From: Cryptomeria japonica
Taxonomy: Eukaryota; Streptophyta; Pinopsida; Cupressales; Cupressaceae
NCBI RefSeq assembly: GCF_030272615.1
Contig: NC_081407.1
Coordinates: 270,415,870 to 270,479,869 of the forward strand
Length of the DNA: 64,000 nucleotides
Direction of reading: 5' to 3'
Shown here: positions 33,043 through 45,839 of the stretch, piece after piece
Numbering within the stretch: position 1 is the first letter of the stretch
Layout: the number at the start of each line of letters is the position of its first letter
Position numbers and translations under genes: made by a program
Notes under the pieces: model-generated
The model's input: the letters and a program-made list of their open reading frames with translations, nothing else
What the model was told of the DNA's origin: nothing
The model's database searches: none

Positions 33043-36000
33043 CAATGGAAAGAAATGAGTCTGCTTCCTCTAAAGTCCCCATGTTTGATGGATCCAACTA
33101 TGCCTTTTAGAGTAGAGGAATGGAAACCAGTATTTCCTCCCTTGGTTTTGATGTGTGGATGTCTGTCAAGAATGGATATGTTGTCCATAGTGTTCCTCCC
33201 ACTGATCTGGATGCCAAGAAGGTGTATGAGAACAATGCAAAGGCCAAACATGCCATTTTGAGTGGACTGTTTGATAATGAGTTTTTCAAATTCATGCATT
33301 GTGTATCAACCAAGGAAACTTCGGATAAATTGCAGAGATTATTTGAAGGAGATGCAAAAGTCAAAGAGGCCAAGCTGCAAGCACTAAAGGGTCCAACTTG
33401 AAGGCATCAAGATGAAGGATGATGAAAAGATTGTAGATTATCTTTACAGATTTGATGAAACTGTGAATACCATCAAAGGGCTTGGTGAAGAAATTGCAGA
33501 TGAGTTCCTTGTAAAGAAGGTAGTCATTTCTCTTACACCTAAGTATGATACAAAGGTGTCTGCCATAGAAGAAGCAAAGGATCTGAAGATCTTTTCAATG
33601 GATGAATTATTTGGCTCACTAACAGCCTATGAGATGAGAACGACCGGTGATGCTTCCTTAAGAAACGAAGCAACGTTCAACACCACCAAAAAGTGCAAAG
33701 AAGTAGTTGCTCATAAAGGATACAGTGAAGACACTGATGAAGAGGGAAAAAAATTTGTCAGAAATCTCAAAAGAGGATCTGGAAAGTATAAAGGAAAGCT
33801 ACCACTCAAATGTTTCAAATTTGGTAAGGTTGGACACTTTGCTGCAAAATGTCCTTACAATGAAACCGGTGGAGATGAGTCAAGAGAGTTTAGCAAATCT
33901 GTTGGGAAAGATAGAGAAAGAAATGTCTACTAGCAAGGAAGGAGAGGCTACCAGAGTTAGAACAACCTCTATACTATTGAAGATGATGCTACAAATGAAG
34001 AAAGTGCATCAGAAGATGACTGCCATGAAAATGACAGAAAAGTTAACCTCTTTATGGCACTTGATGAACCATTTAGTGAAGATGATGAAGAAGAGGATAT
34101 TGAGGTTGAAGTGGATTTAGAAGGAGACCTTATAGTTTCTCTTGAGGAACTGAGTAAAACAAGAAGATAACTCAAGAAGGTCAAGCACACAACAGTACAT
34201 GAACAAGGTCTCTTGAAGCAATCCCTAGATGAGTCCAGTCAAGTCATATCTGACTTAAAACTGCAGCTGGAAGAAACCAAGAGAATATGTGAAGTTACAT
34301 CCTCTGATCTGATGAAGAAGGAAAATGAGCATCAAGATCTGGAAGCAGAAATAGTGAAGCTCAGAAAGGAGCTTGAAGAAAGTAAGGAAGAAATAAAAAT
34401 AAGGAGTAAATATGAAGGAAACACTGAAGCTTTAGACAAGATGTTGAGCAAACAAAAGCAATCCAAAGATACCTGTGGCTTAGGCTTTGAAGAAGGTCAA
34501 AGTTCAAAGAACAAAGACACATTTGGTAAAGAAATAAAGTTCACCTCCACAAATGAAGGTGAAGAAAATAGGACATTCACTATAGGCAAGGATACCGATA
34601 AAAAGACATGTGGATGTTGTTGGAAATTGCCACACAACCCGGTATACACAAGCAATGAACCAGAGGCCACACTCATCGTATCGACATGAAGATCGAAGGA
34701 GAAATGCAAAAGTTGACCATGAAGGATTCACCAGAGTCAACAATATGAAGGGAAGACCTTCGATGAGGCAGTCCTTTGCAGGACCAAGGCAACCTAACCG
34801 GTATGTTTCTAACTTTCATGGTTATTGTTACCGATGTAACAAATTTGGGCATAGAATAGCTAACTGTAGATTAACCAATAAGCCCTCCATGAGTTATGAA
34901 AGTAGAAATCCATTTAATGCAATCTGGGATATGAATGTTCTCTGTTATCAGTGCAATGGATATGGTCATAGGAGTTTTGAATGTAGGAAGAATAAATCGG
35001 TGCCCCATAATAATGTTAATGTTAAGGATTTATCCTTAAATGAAAATGTGAAATTCTATAATTGACAAGAGTTTAGACACATAGAAAGGCTTTGTAAAAA
35101 TAGGAAAATCAAGCAGAAGAAGACAAATCTTGATCATGAACCGATAGTTGATTCTGAGCATAAAATTGGAGCTCACAAAAAGAAGGAAACCAAACCGGTA
35201 TGGGTTGAGAAAGAAAAGGAAAATGATGAATCGAGTCTGATAGTGCAGACTGCCTTGTATGCTGAAAGGAAAAATCTATGGGTTGTAGATAGTGGTTGCT
35301 CCAACCACATGACAGGAAACAAAAAGAAATTCATCAAACTTGAAGACTGGAATGGTGGTTTAGTAAGATTTGGAGACAATTCATCCATCAAAATAAAGGG
35401 AAAAGGTACTCTAAGTATTGATGGAAAATTGAAGGCATAGGATTTATATTATGTGGAAGGCATAAAGCACAATTTGCTGAGTGTGAGTTAGATGTGTGAC
35501 AAAGGTGATAAATTCATCTTTGACTCAACCGATTGCTAGATAAAGAAAGACAGTACCAGTCAGGGTGTGGTAGAAGGAAAGAGAACAGATGGAAATATTT
35601 ATAATTTGAAGGAATGCTATGAGTCCCAATGCATGATAGGACAGGTTGATGAAAGTTGGTTGTGGCACTGAAGATTAGGCCACATAAACTTTGATAACTT
35701 AGTTACAGTGTGTAGAAAGGGGCGTGTTAAGAATATTCCACCCATCGTCAAACCGGTAAGCACAAAAGTGAGTTCCAGAACAAAAGAGCACAACACCTCC
35801 AGATCACTTGAGATTGTGCATACAGATATGTGTGGTCCAACTAGGACAAGAGCTCTTGTCGGTGAAAGATATTTTATGCTATTTATTGATGATTACTCAA
35901 GAATGACTTGGGTCACCTTCCTGCAAGATAAGTTGCAAGCATTTGACAGATTCAAGATCTTTAGGAAAATGGTGGAGAAAGAAAGTGGGTGCAAGTTAAA

Positions 36001-38247
36001 ATTTAGAAGATTAGACCAGGGTGGAGAGTTCACATCAAATGAGTTTGAAGATTATTCTGAAAAACATGGAATTAAAAGGTAATATTCAGCCCCTAGGACA
36101 CCACAACAGAATGATGTGGTAGAAAGAAAGAACATGACAGTTAAGGAGATGTCCAGAACCATGTTAAATGAGGCCAGTCTGCCAGACACATATTGGGAGG
36201 AAGCTGTTCATACTGCTACATATACTTTGAACCGGTTCAATTAAGAACAAACAAGAGAATGACACCTTATGAGTTGTGGTATGACTGGAAGTCATCAGTT
36301 AAATACTTCAAACTATTTGGAAGCAAGTGCTTTATCAAGAGAGATATGGATGGTCTAGGAAGTTTTGACTCCAGGAATGATGAAGGAATCTTTCTTGGTT
36401 ACTCATCTAACAACAAGGCCTACAAATGCTACAACAAAAGACTAAGAAGAGTCATTGAGAGTGTGCATGTAAAAGTTGATGAAGATATGCACAAAGGAAG
36501 TCAACCACAAATTAACCAGTATGATGATTTCGGTGATGAAGGTGATGAAGCTCGGATAGACATTGAACTAGAAGAAGCATCCAAGAAGACCCCCAACCAG
36601 TATGTGCAGTTGAATCATCCGGAAGAGAAACTTCTGGGATATAAGAGTGATGGTGTGCAGACTAGAAGAAGACTTGCTCGAAATGATGAACAAGTAAACT
36701 TCTGCCTCATGACTGAAGTTGAACCTAAAACGTTCAACGAGGCCAACAAAAGTCAAGAATGGATGGATGCCATGGAAGAAGAACTGCAACAAATTGAGAA
36801 GAACAAGACTTGGTAATTAGTCCCCAGACTGGAAGACAAGAACATTATTGACACAAAATGGGTCTACCGGAATAAGATGAATGAAGAAGGTAAAATTGTT
36901 AGGCATAAAGCTAAACTAGTGTGCAAAGGATACTCTCAGGTAGAGGGAATTGACTTTGAAGAAACATTTGCACTGGTAGCTAGATTGGAAGCAATTATAA
37001 TTTTTCTAGCCTTCTCTGCCTACAAGGGTTATAAAGTATATCAAATAGATGTAAAATCTGCCTTCCTAAATGGAAATTTAGAAGAAGTGTACATGGAGCA
37101 ACTAGAAGGGTTTATGTTGCATGATGATGAAACATTTGTGTGTCGGTTGAAGAAGGCCCTATATGGTCTAGAGCAAGCTCCTAGAGTATGGTATTCAAGA
37201 TTAGATCAGTACCTAAAGGAGCAAGGATTCAAAAAGGGCAGTGTTGATAACAATTTGTACATAAAGAAAGATGGGACCCACATGATCATTGTGGTTGTGT
37301 ATGTAGGTGAGATTATCTTTGGAGGCAACAAGGACACCCTCTGCAAAGAATTTGTTGATAAGATGCAGTCAAAATTTGAGATGTCAATACTTGGTGAATT
37401 GACATACTTCCTTGGTTTGCAGATATTACAACAATAAGGGAATATTTATCTCACAACTCAAGTATGCAAAGGAAATGTTGAAGAAATTCCAACTGGAGGA
37501 TTGTAAACTGGTAAGTACCCCCATGGTGACCAGAAAGAAATTAAGCAATAACGATGAATCACCAGTGGTGGATCAAACTTCGTATAGATCCATGATAGGC
37601 AGTCTATTGTATCTAACCGCTTCTAGACCGAATATAATACTGGTAGTATGCATGGTGGCCAAATTCCAAGCTACACCTAAGCAGTCACATATGAAAGTTG
37701 CAAGTAGAATCTTTAGGTACCTACAAGGGACACTCAATTATGGATTGTGGTACCCCAAACAAGGAGAATTCATCTTGGAAGCATACACTGATGTTGACTG
37801 GGCAGATTGCATTGATGATCGAAAGAGAATAAGTGGTGGTGCATTCTTCCTAGGTGACCGGTTGGTCTCATGGCATAGCAAGAAACAAGACTCAGTCTCT
37901 CTATCAACTACTGAAGCAGAATACATTGTTGCTGCTACATGCTACTCTTAGGTGCTTTGGATGAAGTAGATCCTCAAGGACATCGAGGTGGACATGACTG
38001 ATCCTATTCTCATCTGGTGTGATAATTCGAGTGCAATAAACATAGCAAAGAATCTCGTGATGCATTCCAGAACAAAGCACATTGTTTTCAAGTATCATTT
38101 TCTCAGAGAGAAGATTGAAGGATAGGAGGTAAGGATGGATTAAATGTCTCTACCGATGAACAAGTAGCAGACATTTTCACCAAACCATTACCGGTGAGCA
38201 CCTTTGAGTACCTCCGACACAAGTTGGGAGTTGTGCCATCTGCCTAG
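33043..38247 (+). pseudogene. Element E gag-pol relic
   Basis: The start ATG at 33043 is followed by a TAG at 33108-33110. A UBN2-like capsid region covers 33120-33760, and a knuckle at 33811-33852 has lost its second cysteine (C-F-K-F). A coiled coil spans 34213-34500, and two good knuckles (CYRCNKFGHRIANC, CYQCNGYGHRSFEC) lie at about 34827-34985. The protease core DSGCS is near 35290, the integrase core (FIDDYSR, DQGGEF) at 35810-36170, RT at 36720-37430 and RNase H to about 38200. The RT active site reads YVGE at 37300-37311 instead of YVDD, so both catalytic aspartates are changed. At least four frame changes and several stops. Clearly inactive. Confidence 0.9.
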
Positions 38248-38400
38248 GAAGGATTCATGTGGTTCGGGGGGAGTTCATAGCAGTCAAACAGGGAGCTCGG
38301 TATGGATGAAAGGGGGAGTGTACAGTACCCTTTGTCATTGTGTCAATGGGGGATAAATATACCGGTATGAAGTGTCTTGTGGTAAGTTGACATAAATGCC

Positions 38401-38412
38401 AAAGGGGGAGAT
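38401..38412 (+). promoter_or_regulatory. Polypurine tract of element E
   Basis: AAAGGGGGAGAT directly before the TGTTGG start of the 3' LTR. The same tract precedes the LTR of element F. Confidence 0.88.
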
Positions 38413-39996
38413 TGTTGGCAATTTGGCACTAAGTTGTCATTGATGTCAACCGGTTTAGCAAGGTCACCGATAAGTTAGAAGTGGTGACCGATATGATGGT
38501 GATGCATATGAGAGTGAGCAGATAGAAGGAAGGCTACCGGTACACGAATTGGGTCATCTACCCATAAATAAGGCTTACCACTAAGGCATAAACCAGAATG
38601 AAGACTATTTGTGTGTAATGAAGGCACACCAACCGGTGAATAGAACTGAAAGATTGGTTGATGGTCATACCGGTGAGATAAGCTAAACTGATAATCAATC
38701 TGGGTTGACAAAGTATGTCAAACCAACATAGGAATTCAAGAAAAATTGGATGTCGACAAGCATGACAGTTGGATGTTAGGTGGAGGTACCGCATAGGTCG
38801 ATGTAGTGTGCATCAAGGTAACAAATGTGCAGGCAGGTTGGCTTTTATGAGAAACCCGCAAGTCACGGAGGATGCCAGAAGATTATGGCTTGCGGAAGTC
38901 AAGCTGGAAAAGCAATCGCACTGATCTTGCAAGAAGATTTGATTCTCGTGCCTGTTAGGTGAAGGAAACAACAAATCCATTAATGGCGAGTGACAGAGGA
39001 AAGCAAAAAATCGTGGTGCAAAACTCCAGATTTAGAAAACGCACATTGGAATGCGAAGTTTAGTTGGTGATTGAACGTTGTCATAAAGATCATATCCCTA
39101 AAAAGTAGATCATATCAGAGGGGATTCAGATTGAGTTGAAAAAGGAAAACCTAACACGACAATGTTTGAATCTATTCTTGGCAGGAAACCATAAATATTA
39201 ATACATGAGCTCAGAACAGAGATGGTTGATGCTTGAAAAGAAGAAAAAGAGAAAAGAGAGCTTAAGTGCAGAGAAGGATTATTTTGCCTTAGAATTATTC
39301 TAAGAAAGTTGCATAGTGGGTGAGTAAGCAAACCAGTGAGAGGGTTTAACTGACAATGATTGAGTACAGGTATAACTGTAGCAGGTGCAACAGTTAAGCA
39401 AACTGGTGAGGTGTGTTAGAGAAAGACATCATCCAAGCGTGACACAGTAAGTTGCGAGACTGTGAGAGAGAGAGAGAAGAGAACCTAAGAATCAGAGAGA
39501 GTGATCTCACAACTGATAATGTGAGATCCAGTGGAGAAGAAAAGATTGTCAACCAACAATAAGCCATTTGATCAAGAGTTGCAGAATTCATTTACAACCA
39601 GAATCCTTAACTGTATCTAAATTGTATTTCAATATATACATCACCAAGTTGGAGCTTGGTGCTCCTTGGGTTGGTGCCCTGAAACAAAAGGGGTTGGTGC
39701 TCCTTGGGTTGGTGCCCTATATCTTTGTAATCCAATATTTTACTTGTGATGATGGATTGGAGCAATTGTCTCCAACAACATTTCTCACTGAGGTTTTTCC
39801 CATATTGGGGTTTCCTCGTATATCTGGTGTTGTGGGTTGCATCTATGTGATTGTTCTCTTTGGTTTTCCCTTTTCCCTTATCGATTTGATTTTTTGGTGC
39901 TTAAGATAATAACAAGTATTCTGAAGTTGTTTTAAAATTCAAAAGGTTTAGGAACCACTGATTTACCCCCCTCCCAGTGGTACTTTGTGTTCAACA
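38413..39996 (+). repeat. 3' LTR of element E
   Basis: Matches 31442-32979 with substitutions and small indels. The GT/GA array is short here. An extra partial duplication of the GGTTGGTGCCCT region is present near 39670-39720. Ends TTCAACA. Confidence 0.92.
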
Positions 39997-42900
39997 TCAA
40001 GTTTGTTAGATTTCCCACTTCTATGCTTCAACACAAAGGTGTAACTCTGCAAGAATTCTAACCTTCTCATATGTCTCTGATTCAACTTACTCTGACTATT
40101 CAAATACTGCAAAGCTTGATGATTTGTATACAACACAAACTCCTTAGGCAACAAGTAGTGTCTCCATTTCTTCATAGCTTGAACTGTGGCATAAAATTCC
40201 TGATCATACACTGAATATCTCTTCCGCGCATCATTCAATTTCTCAATGAAATACGATACTGCTCTCCCTTCTTGACTCAAAACTGCTCCTATTGCTGTTC
40301 CACTTGCATCACAATCCACTTGAAATACCTTATTGAAATCCAGTAAAACCAACATAGGTTGCTCAGTCACTTTCTGTTTCAACATTTCAAAATATTTTTT
40401 TGCTCCAGTGGTCCACTTGAATTCCTTCCGACCTCTGCTCATGGTCTCAGTCATAGGGTTACAAACTGAACTGAAATTTCTGATAAACTTCTGATAAAAA
40501 CTAGCTAATGCATGAAATGATCTTGCCTCTCCAATGCTTTCCAGTGTAGGTCACTCAACAATGACTTTCAATTTCTCAGGGTCCATCTTCAAACCATCCT
40601 TAGATATCACAAAACCCAAATAGACTAACTCCATAAAAGTGCACTTCTTGATATTGATCAACAACTTTTCCTCTCTCAACCTATGCAAAACTTATCTTAA
40701 CTGCAACAAATGCCCTTCTTTTGTTCTACTAAAAATCAGAATCTCATCCAAATACACAATAACAAACTTAACCAAGAATTTCTTTAATTCCTCATTCATC
40801 AGCCTCATGAAAGTGCTCGGTGCATTAGTCAATCCAAAAGGCATCACCGACCATTCATATAGTCCTTCATTTGTCTTAAATGTTGTCTTCTACTCATCAC
40901 CTTCTTTGATCCTAATCTGATGATATCCACTCTTCAAATCTATCTTTGTAAAGTATTTTGCTCCACTAAAACAGTCCATTATGTCATCCATCCTAGGCAA
41001 AGGAAACCGATATTTCATAGTGATTTTGTTTATTGCTCTTGAATCGATACACAACCTCCATTATCCATTATTCCTAGGTGCTAATACTACTGGTACTGCA
41101 CAAGGGCTCAGCCTTTCTCGGATCAAACCTTTCTTCAATAGCTCCTGCACTTATCTATTCAGTTCTTCATTCTCTGTCGGTGTCAATCGGTGTGCAACTT
41201 TGTTAGGAAAACTAGCTCTGGGAACCAAGTCCATGGAATGACTAATACTTCTAACAGGTGGCAATCCATTAGGTACATTATCTGAAATGATTTCCTCATA
41301 TTCTGTCAGCAAACCTCTTATCTCTTCCAGGTGTTCTCCTTCCGATTCCAATCTCTCAGTCTTCTTATGAATTGAGGCAAAACACACATTCTCATGTCTC
41401 AGTCCATCCATGAATTTCCTTCCATCTACTAAATAGATTCTGGTATTCGTACAAACTTCACTTTAAAGGTTCCTCCAAAGGTAACAAGGTTTGCTTCATC
41501 CCATTGGCCACAATAGTGTATGTATTCTTCCTCTCATCATGTTTTGCCTGTCTATCAATCTGCCAAAGTCTTACCAATAAAAGATGACAAATATCCATAG
41601 ACATATATCACACAAAACTTCATGATGATAATTCCCAATTTTCAATTTTACCAAACACTGTTCACTTACTAACAACTTATGTTTATCTTTAATCCATGCT
41701 ATCTAATAATGCTTAGGGTGTTTCAATCTCTTCAATTTCAACTTATTCACCATCTCTTCTGAAACAAGATTATCTGAACTACCACTATCAATAGCAACTT
41801 TACAACACTAACCAGATACCTTACATCTGGTCTTGAATAGGTTCTTCCTCTGCAAGGGTTCTTCATCTCCTCCGGTATGACACAAACATCTCCTTATCAT
41901 TAACATTTCTCCATTTTCTGGTTTATTGTTTGATCCGGTGGGGTTTTCTTCCTCTACTGTTGTTCTTCTAGTAGCCTCTGTCTTCTTACATTCAAATACA
42001 CTGTGTCCTTCTCCTCCACACTTGAAGCAGGTTCCTCTAAATGTCCTCTTGTCTTGTCTTCCAAAGATATCATTCCAATAACCATTCGGTTCTCTCCTCT
42101 GGTAGAAATTTCTATCATCCTTCCACTATGTTACCTTCCTTTCTCACTTCCTTGTCCTTCTTTATATCTCTACTGGTTCCTCTTCCTCCGGTATATCCTC
42201 TTCCTCCTTGAAATGTTCCTCTAATAAACCTTCCACCTCTACCTCTTTGTCTCTTCTCATGTCTTTTGTTCAATCTTTCTTCAACCTTTAGGGCATACTG
42301 GTAAGCCTCTTCAACACTCTCCAATTTGATCATACCGAGTTCATGCATAATCTGTTCAAATATCTTGCAATATGTTCAACTTCATCATCAACATGTCTAG
42401 ATCTGATGTTCAACTTGTAAAATGCTTCGGTGTACTCTTGCAAACTAGAATCCTTATGCCTTAGGTTTTGTAACTTCCAGAACAAATCCACTTGATAATT
42501 CACCAAGACAAACTTTGATTTTAACTTAGCAATCATCCTATCCCATGTCTTAATCTTTTATTTACCTCTTCTTTGCTTATCAACTTGCAAATGCTCCCAC
42601 CAAAGAGATGCATGACCTTTCAACTGGGTACATGCATATTTCACCTTCCTCTCTTCTGCAGTATTTTCAAAATCAAAATACTTCTCCATGTCCGAGATCC
42701 AATCCATCAATTCATCCAAATGTAACTTCCCATCATATTACAGTGGGGTAAAATGAGGTTTAGTGTTTGCCCTACTCAAAACCTTTAAAAACCTTTCTTC
42801 ATCCAGATCAACTGCCAGTAGGTTCACTTGTTCTATGGGGGCTTCTTCTCCTTCATCTTCGCTTACATCCTCAATATGTCAGCCTCTTCTCTGGGCTATC

Positions 42901-43010
42901 TCCACAACTTCTAACAATGCTTCTATTCCTCGCAACATCTCCATCACAACAGGGTTTGCATTCCCACGTGCTCCACCATTCCTAGTTCCTCTTTTTGCCT
43001 TTGATTCACG
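39997..43010 (-). pseudogene. Element D: gag, protease, RT and first part of RNase H
   Basis: From 43010 downward: a Gag with a WWEHLQ-type retrotransposon gag region (about 42750-42330), an RGGR-rich stretch (about 42240-42150), a CCHC knuckle near 42010 and a protease core (AIDSGSSDN) near 41790. RT covers about 41150-40560 ([26 protein letters not shown]), and RNase H runs from 40454 (DCDASGTAIGAVLSQ, TNHQAL) to HRSGKSNKL at the insertion point. The RT active site is YLDE (40754-40743): the second aspartate is glutamate. Many stops and frame changes break the reading. The family fits a Gypsy/chromovirus-type pol, but the integrase tail is missing. Confidence 0.88.
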
Positions 43011-43091
43011 TTAGTCCTTTGGAATTGCAAGTCGGATCCACAATATGCCACCCTACAACAAAATTCAGCATATGCAACCTTCAGAATGAAA

Positions 43092-43107
43092 CTTCGCTCT
43101 TATACCA
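43092..43107 (-). promoter_or_regulatory. Probable primer-binding site of element D
   Basis: On the minus strand TGGTATAAGAGCGAAG, upstream of gag and directly after a presumed LTR end. It differs from the usual Met-primer site at one base in the first 12. Confidence 0.6.
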
Positions 43108-43800
43108 CTTGAATTACTCACCGATGAGGAGGGAACTCAAGGAGATCAGTCCAGATCAGTTAGCAAGAGTAAACACAACTGGAACACATAGATATGATGG
43201 AGGCAATGCAGAACTGGTAGTTTTATTGCATGAAAATTGATTGCATCCAACTGGTAACAACTAGGCTACAACATACCGACACATAGGCCAGGTAGAATAG
43301 GTCACACCGGGACCTTGAATTGAAAGATCTATCTTCTAAGAATAGTTTATCTCTGATTGATTCTAATTGATCTTCAATTGATTGCATTCTAAATCATGAT
43401 TACAAATATATATATCGATCCAAAGGATCCAGTCAGCCCAAAAGGGATCAAAACCCGAAGAACAAGACCTAACGTGCAAAATGAACAAGATCGGCCTCTG
43501 TGAAGAGATTCCTTCAGAAAATCGAAAGGATAAAATATAGAAGGTTGACCACACACCAAGAAACATCAAGATCAACGTCCAAGGCTACGCAAGCTTCACA
43601 TTGGGTTTCGGTAGATCACCAAAATAGGTCTTAGACAACCAGTGACAAAGGAACAACCGGTAACAAGAAACTGTCATGGAAACTAGTACCGATATCTTGT
43701 CAGAAAGTGATCCAAATGAGATGTGGTTTTGAAGCAAGAAATATGATCAAGTCTTCAAGTAGAATCCAACTCCACAGGATCCGGTGAGCCAAAATCAGGA
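43108..43800 (-). repeat. Probable 5' LTR of element D
   Basis: Located where the 5' LTR is expected. The low-coordinate end (TGAATTACTC at 43110) would be the LTR end next to the primer site. No second copy is in the window, so extent and identity are inferred. The upper limit near 43800 is approximate. Confidence 0.35.
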
Positions 43801-44496
43801 CACACAAAGCAAAACTGAAACTGAAAACAAAACAAAAAGGAAATCTTTTTGGTTGATACAAGATTGTTGTGAAGCGGGGAGGCTCCTGCATCATTTGGTG
43901 GGATTCATGTTACCTCATGGAAATCTTTTATATGAAGCATATTACAAGTCTAAGGAATTAGCATCTACGTTTGTCCAACCTTCTTCCTCTCTATCTCCAC
44001 CTTCCCATTCTTTTCCAACTCAATAGGGTGCTTCTTCCTTTGTTGCTTCTTTATTGGGTGCCATGGACAAGACTGCTTCCTCGAGTAGACCTCGTCATAC
44101 TTTTAAGATATTTTAACCTCTAGTGATGCGTCCTATTCCTTCAGTTTTACCGAAGTTGAAGTCCCATATCTTTTAGCTTTCCATTCCTCCTCACATCTCT
44201 CACCCTACAATGTATGGCAAGGGTAAGCATGCTTTTTGCTTGGTCCTTGATGTGTAGAATCTACATCTCAACCTTCAAGGGATCCTCATATTCCTCTATC
44301 TACTCCCCCAAAAAAATGGAGTAAAGGTACCCGAGGTTGAGGCTAGTGTCCCAATGTTTGTGACACCTACTATTTCATTTGTGGAGCTTCGTCTTTTTCC
44401 AATGATGATTAAAAAGATAGTTTCACCTTTTGATAAGGATGTTGTGACGTCTTCCCAAGATTCTATACTTTTTTCTCATCTACATTAGAATCATCT
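43801..44496 (+). other. Unclassified coding-like stretch, left part
   Basis: The plus strand has weakly coding-like reading (LLHHLVGFMLPHGN, Ser/Pro-rich SSSLSPPSHSFP) with stops, cut by element F at 44496. It may continue at 56445. It could be a LINE ORF1 tail or a gene relic; I do not recognise it. Confidence 0.3.
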
Positions 44497-45576
44497 TGAT
44501 GGATTTGAAAAGCACTGAGAGGGGGGGTGAATCAGTGACACCAAAAATAAAACTACTTCAAACACTAACCGATAGATGAACTTAACAAAACTTTTAAACA
44601 CAATGCATGCAATCCAAAATGATATAACATCATCCACAATAAGTAAAACATCCACCATAATACAAGTGTTTGTACGTGGATAACCCAAATAGGTAAAAAC
44701 CATGGTAAGATGGAACTCACAAGCTAACTATCTACAGTAATAGATAACTGACCGGTTAAGGTCTACAAAGTGCTCTACTAGGAGAAAATCTTGTTAGAGA
44801 TCCCAAAGCTTGATTAAAAGCTATACCATGTAAAAGGTAGTACCTTTTAGGAGTAACCTTAGTATAGGATTTCCGAATCCAAACTAATGGATCACCCTGT
44901 TAGAGGATTTGAACAATGAAGCTTGTTAGAGCTTACCCGGTTAGGGGATTTTGATTATGCTGTAATTGTTAGAAGACAACAAGATTTGTTTGATCTGTCT
45001 GTGTAGCAAAATACTTGCTTGATCAGATCCTTTTAAGCGTATTCAACACTGCTTGTCAACATATTCTGTAACTTAACACTTTTGCCTTTGCACATAACAT
45101 ATCACTTTCGCTCATACAAAATAATTCATTGTGATGTGAATATAAAGACGTTTAGATTTCATGTCGGCCTCAAGAAATCATAACACAATTTTCTAGGTGC
45201 AGTGTATCTGGTCAAATGATCATAACTCATCACAAAAAAACTGCCAAACTTGTTGGTGGTGATAACTCATCACACAATCTACGAATATCAGTTGGAATAC
45301 TTAATACCGGTTAGAGTTAAACCGCTTGTCCTTAATGCTTCTGAGATAGTCTCTGCTGGATCTTCATGTTGATGCTGAGACAAGTATAACCAAGTGGTTA
45401 TCTCCATGCATATACCGGTTGTCACCAAATCCCTGTTAGAAATAAATCTATAGTATACCGGTTGTAGTATAAGCAACTTGAAGTCATACCGGTAGACAAT
45501 ATAAACATATGTGTGTGTATGTGTTTCATCAATGACAACATATGATGAATTCATTACAATCATCATCAAGCCACCA
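44497..45576 (-). repeat. 3' LTR of element F
   Basis: On the minus strand it carries the GGTTTTTACCTATTTGGG...CCACGTA motif (44702-44672) and the CACTGATTCACC...TCAGTG hairpin (44537-44513). It is about 130 bp longer than the 5' copy because a segment around 44880-45010 is absent there. Confidence 0.9.
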
Positions 45577-45591
45577 ATCTCCCCCTTTGGC
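45577..45591 (-). promoter_or_regulatory. Polypurine tract of element F
   Basis: GCCAAAGGGGGAGAT on the minus strand, directly before the 3' LTR. It is almost the same as the tract of element E. Confidence 0.85.
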
Positions 45592-45839
45592 ATTGTTGGC
45601 AACACTTAAATTTTTTTACAACAATACCACTAAGTGGTGCTTACAATTTTTTTTTATACACATACTCCCCCTTACTACATACATCATACAAAAATTTCAA
45701 AAACACAAATACATGTTTTTACTCCCCCTTTGACAACAATACCAAATTGAAAAAGCAATATATATATATATATATAGAAAACTTATATCAAAATGTTCAA
45801 CATATGCAACGATTTGAAAAACTGAATCAAGATTCAGGC

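Larger units (their letters stand above)
31442..39996 (+). mobile_element. Copia-type LTR retrotransposon E, full length, defective, nested in D
   Basis: LTRs of 1538 and 1584 bp start TGTTGGCAATTTGG and end TTCAACA. The target 5-mers are TCAAC (31437-31441) and TCAAG (39997-40001), differing at one base. The element has a Met-type primer site, a gag-pol relic in Copia order and a polypurine tract. Gag is unusual: after the UBN2-type capsid region and one knuckle, a coiled coil and two more knuckles follow before the protease. Insertion inside the RNase H of the Gypsy element D is shown by the reading that resumes on either side. Confidence 0.92.
30640..43800 (-). mobile_element. Ty3/Gypsy element D (minus), split by Copia-type E
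   Basis: Coding order on the minus strand from high to low coordinates is gag, protease, RT, RNase H (first part), then after an 8.6 kb interruption the end of RNase H and integrase. The reading of the RNase H C-terminus stops at 39997 and resumes at 31441 (GKSNKL then DALSRR), exactly at the ends of element E. A primer-binding site lies at 43107-43092. No 3' LTR is visible at the low-coordinate end, so the element is truncated after integrase near 30640. The upper limit of the 5' LTR is a guess. Confidence 0.85.
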
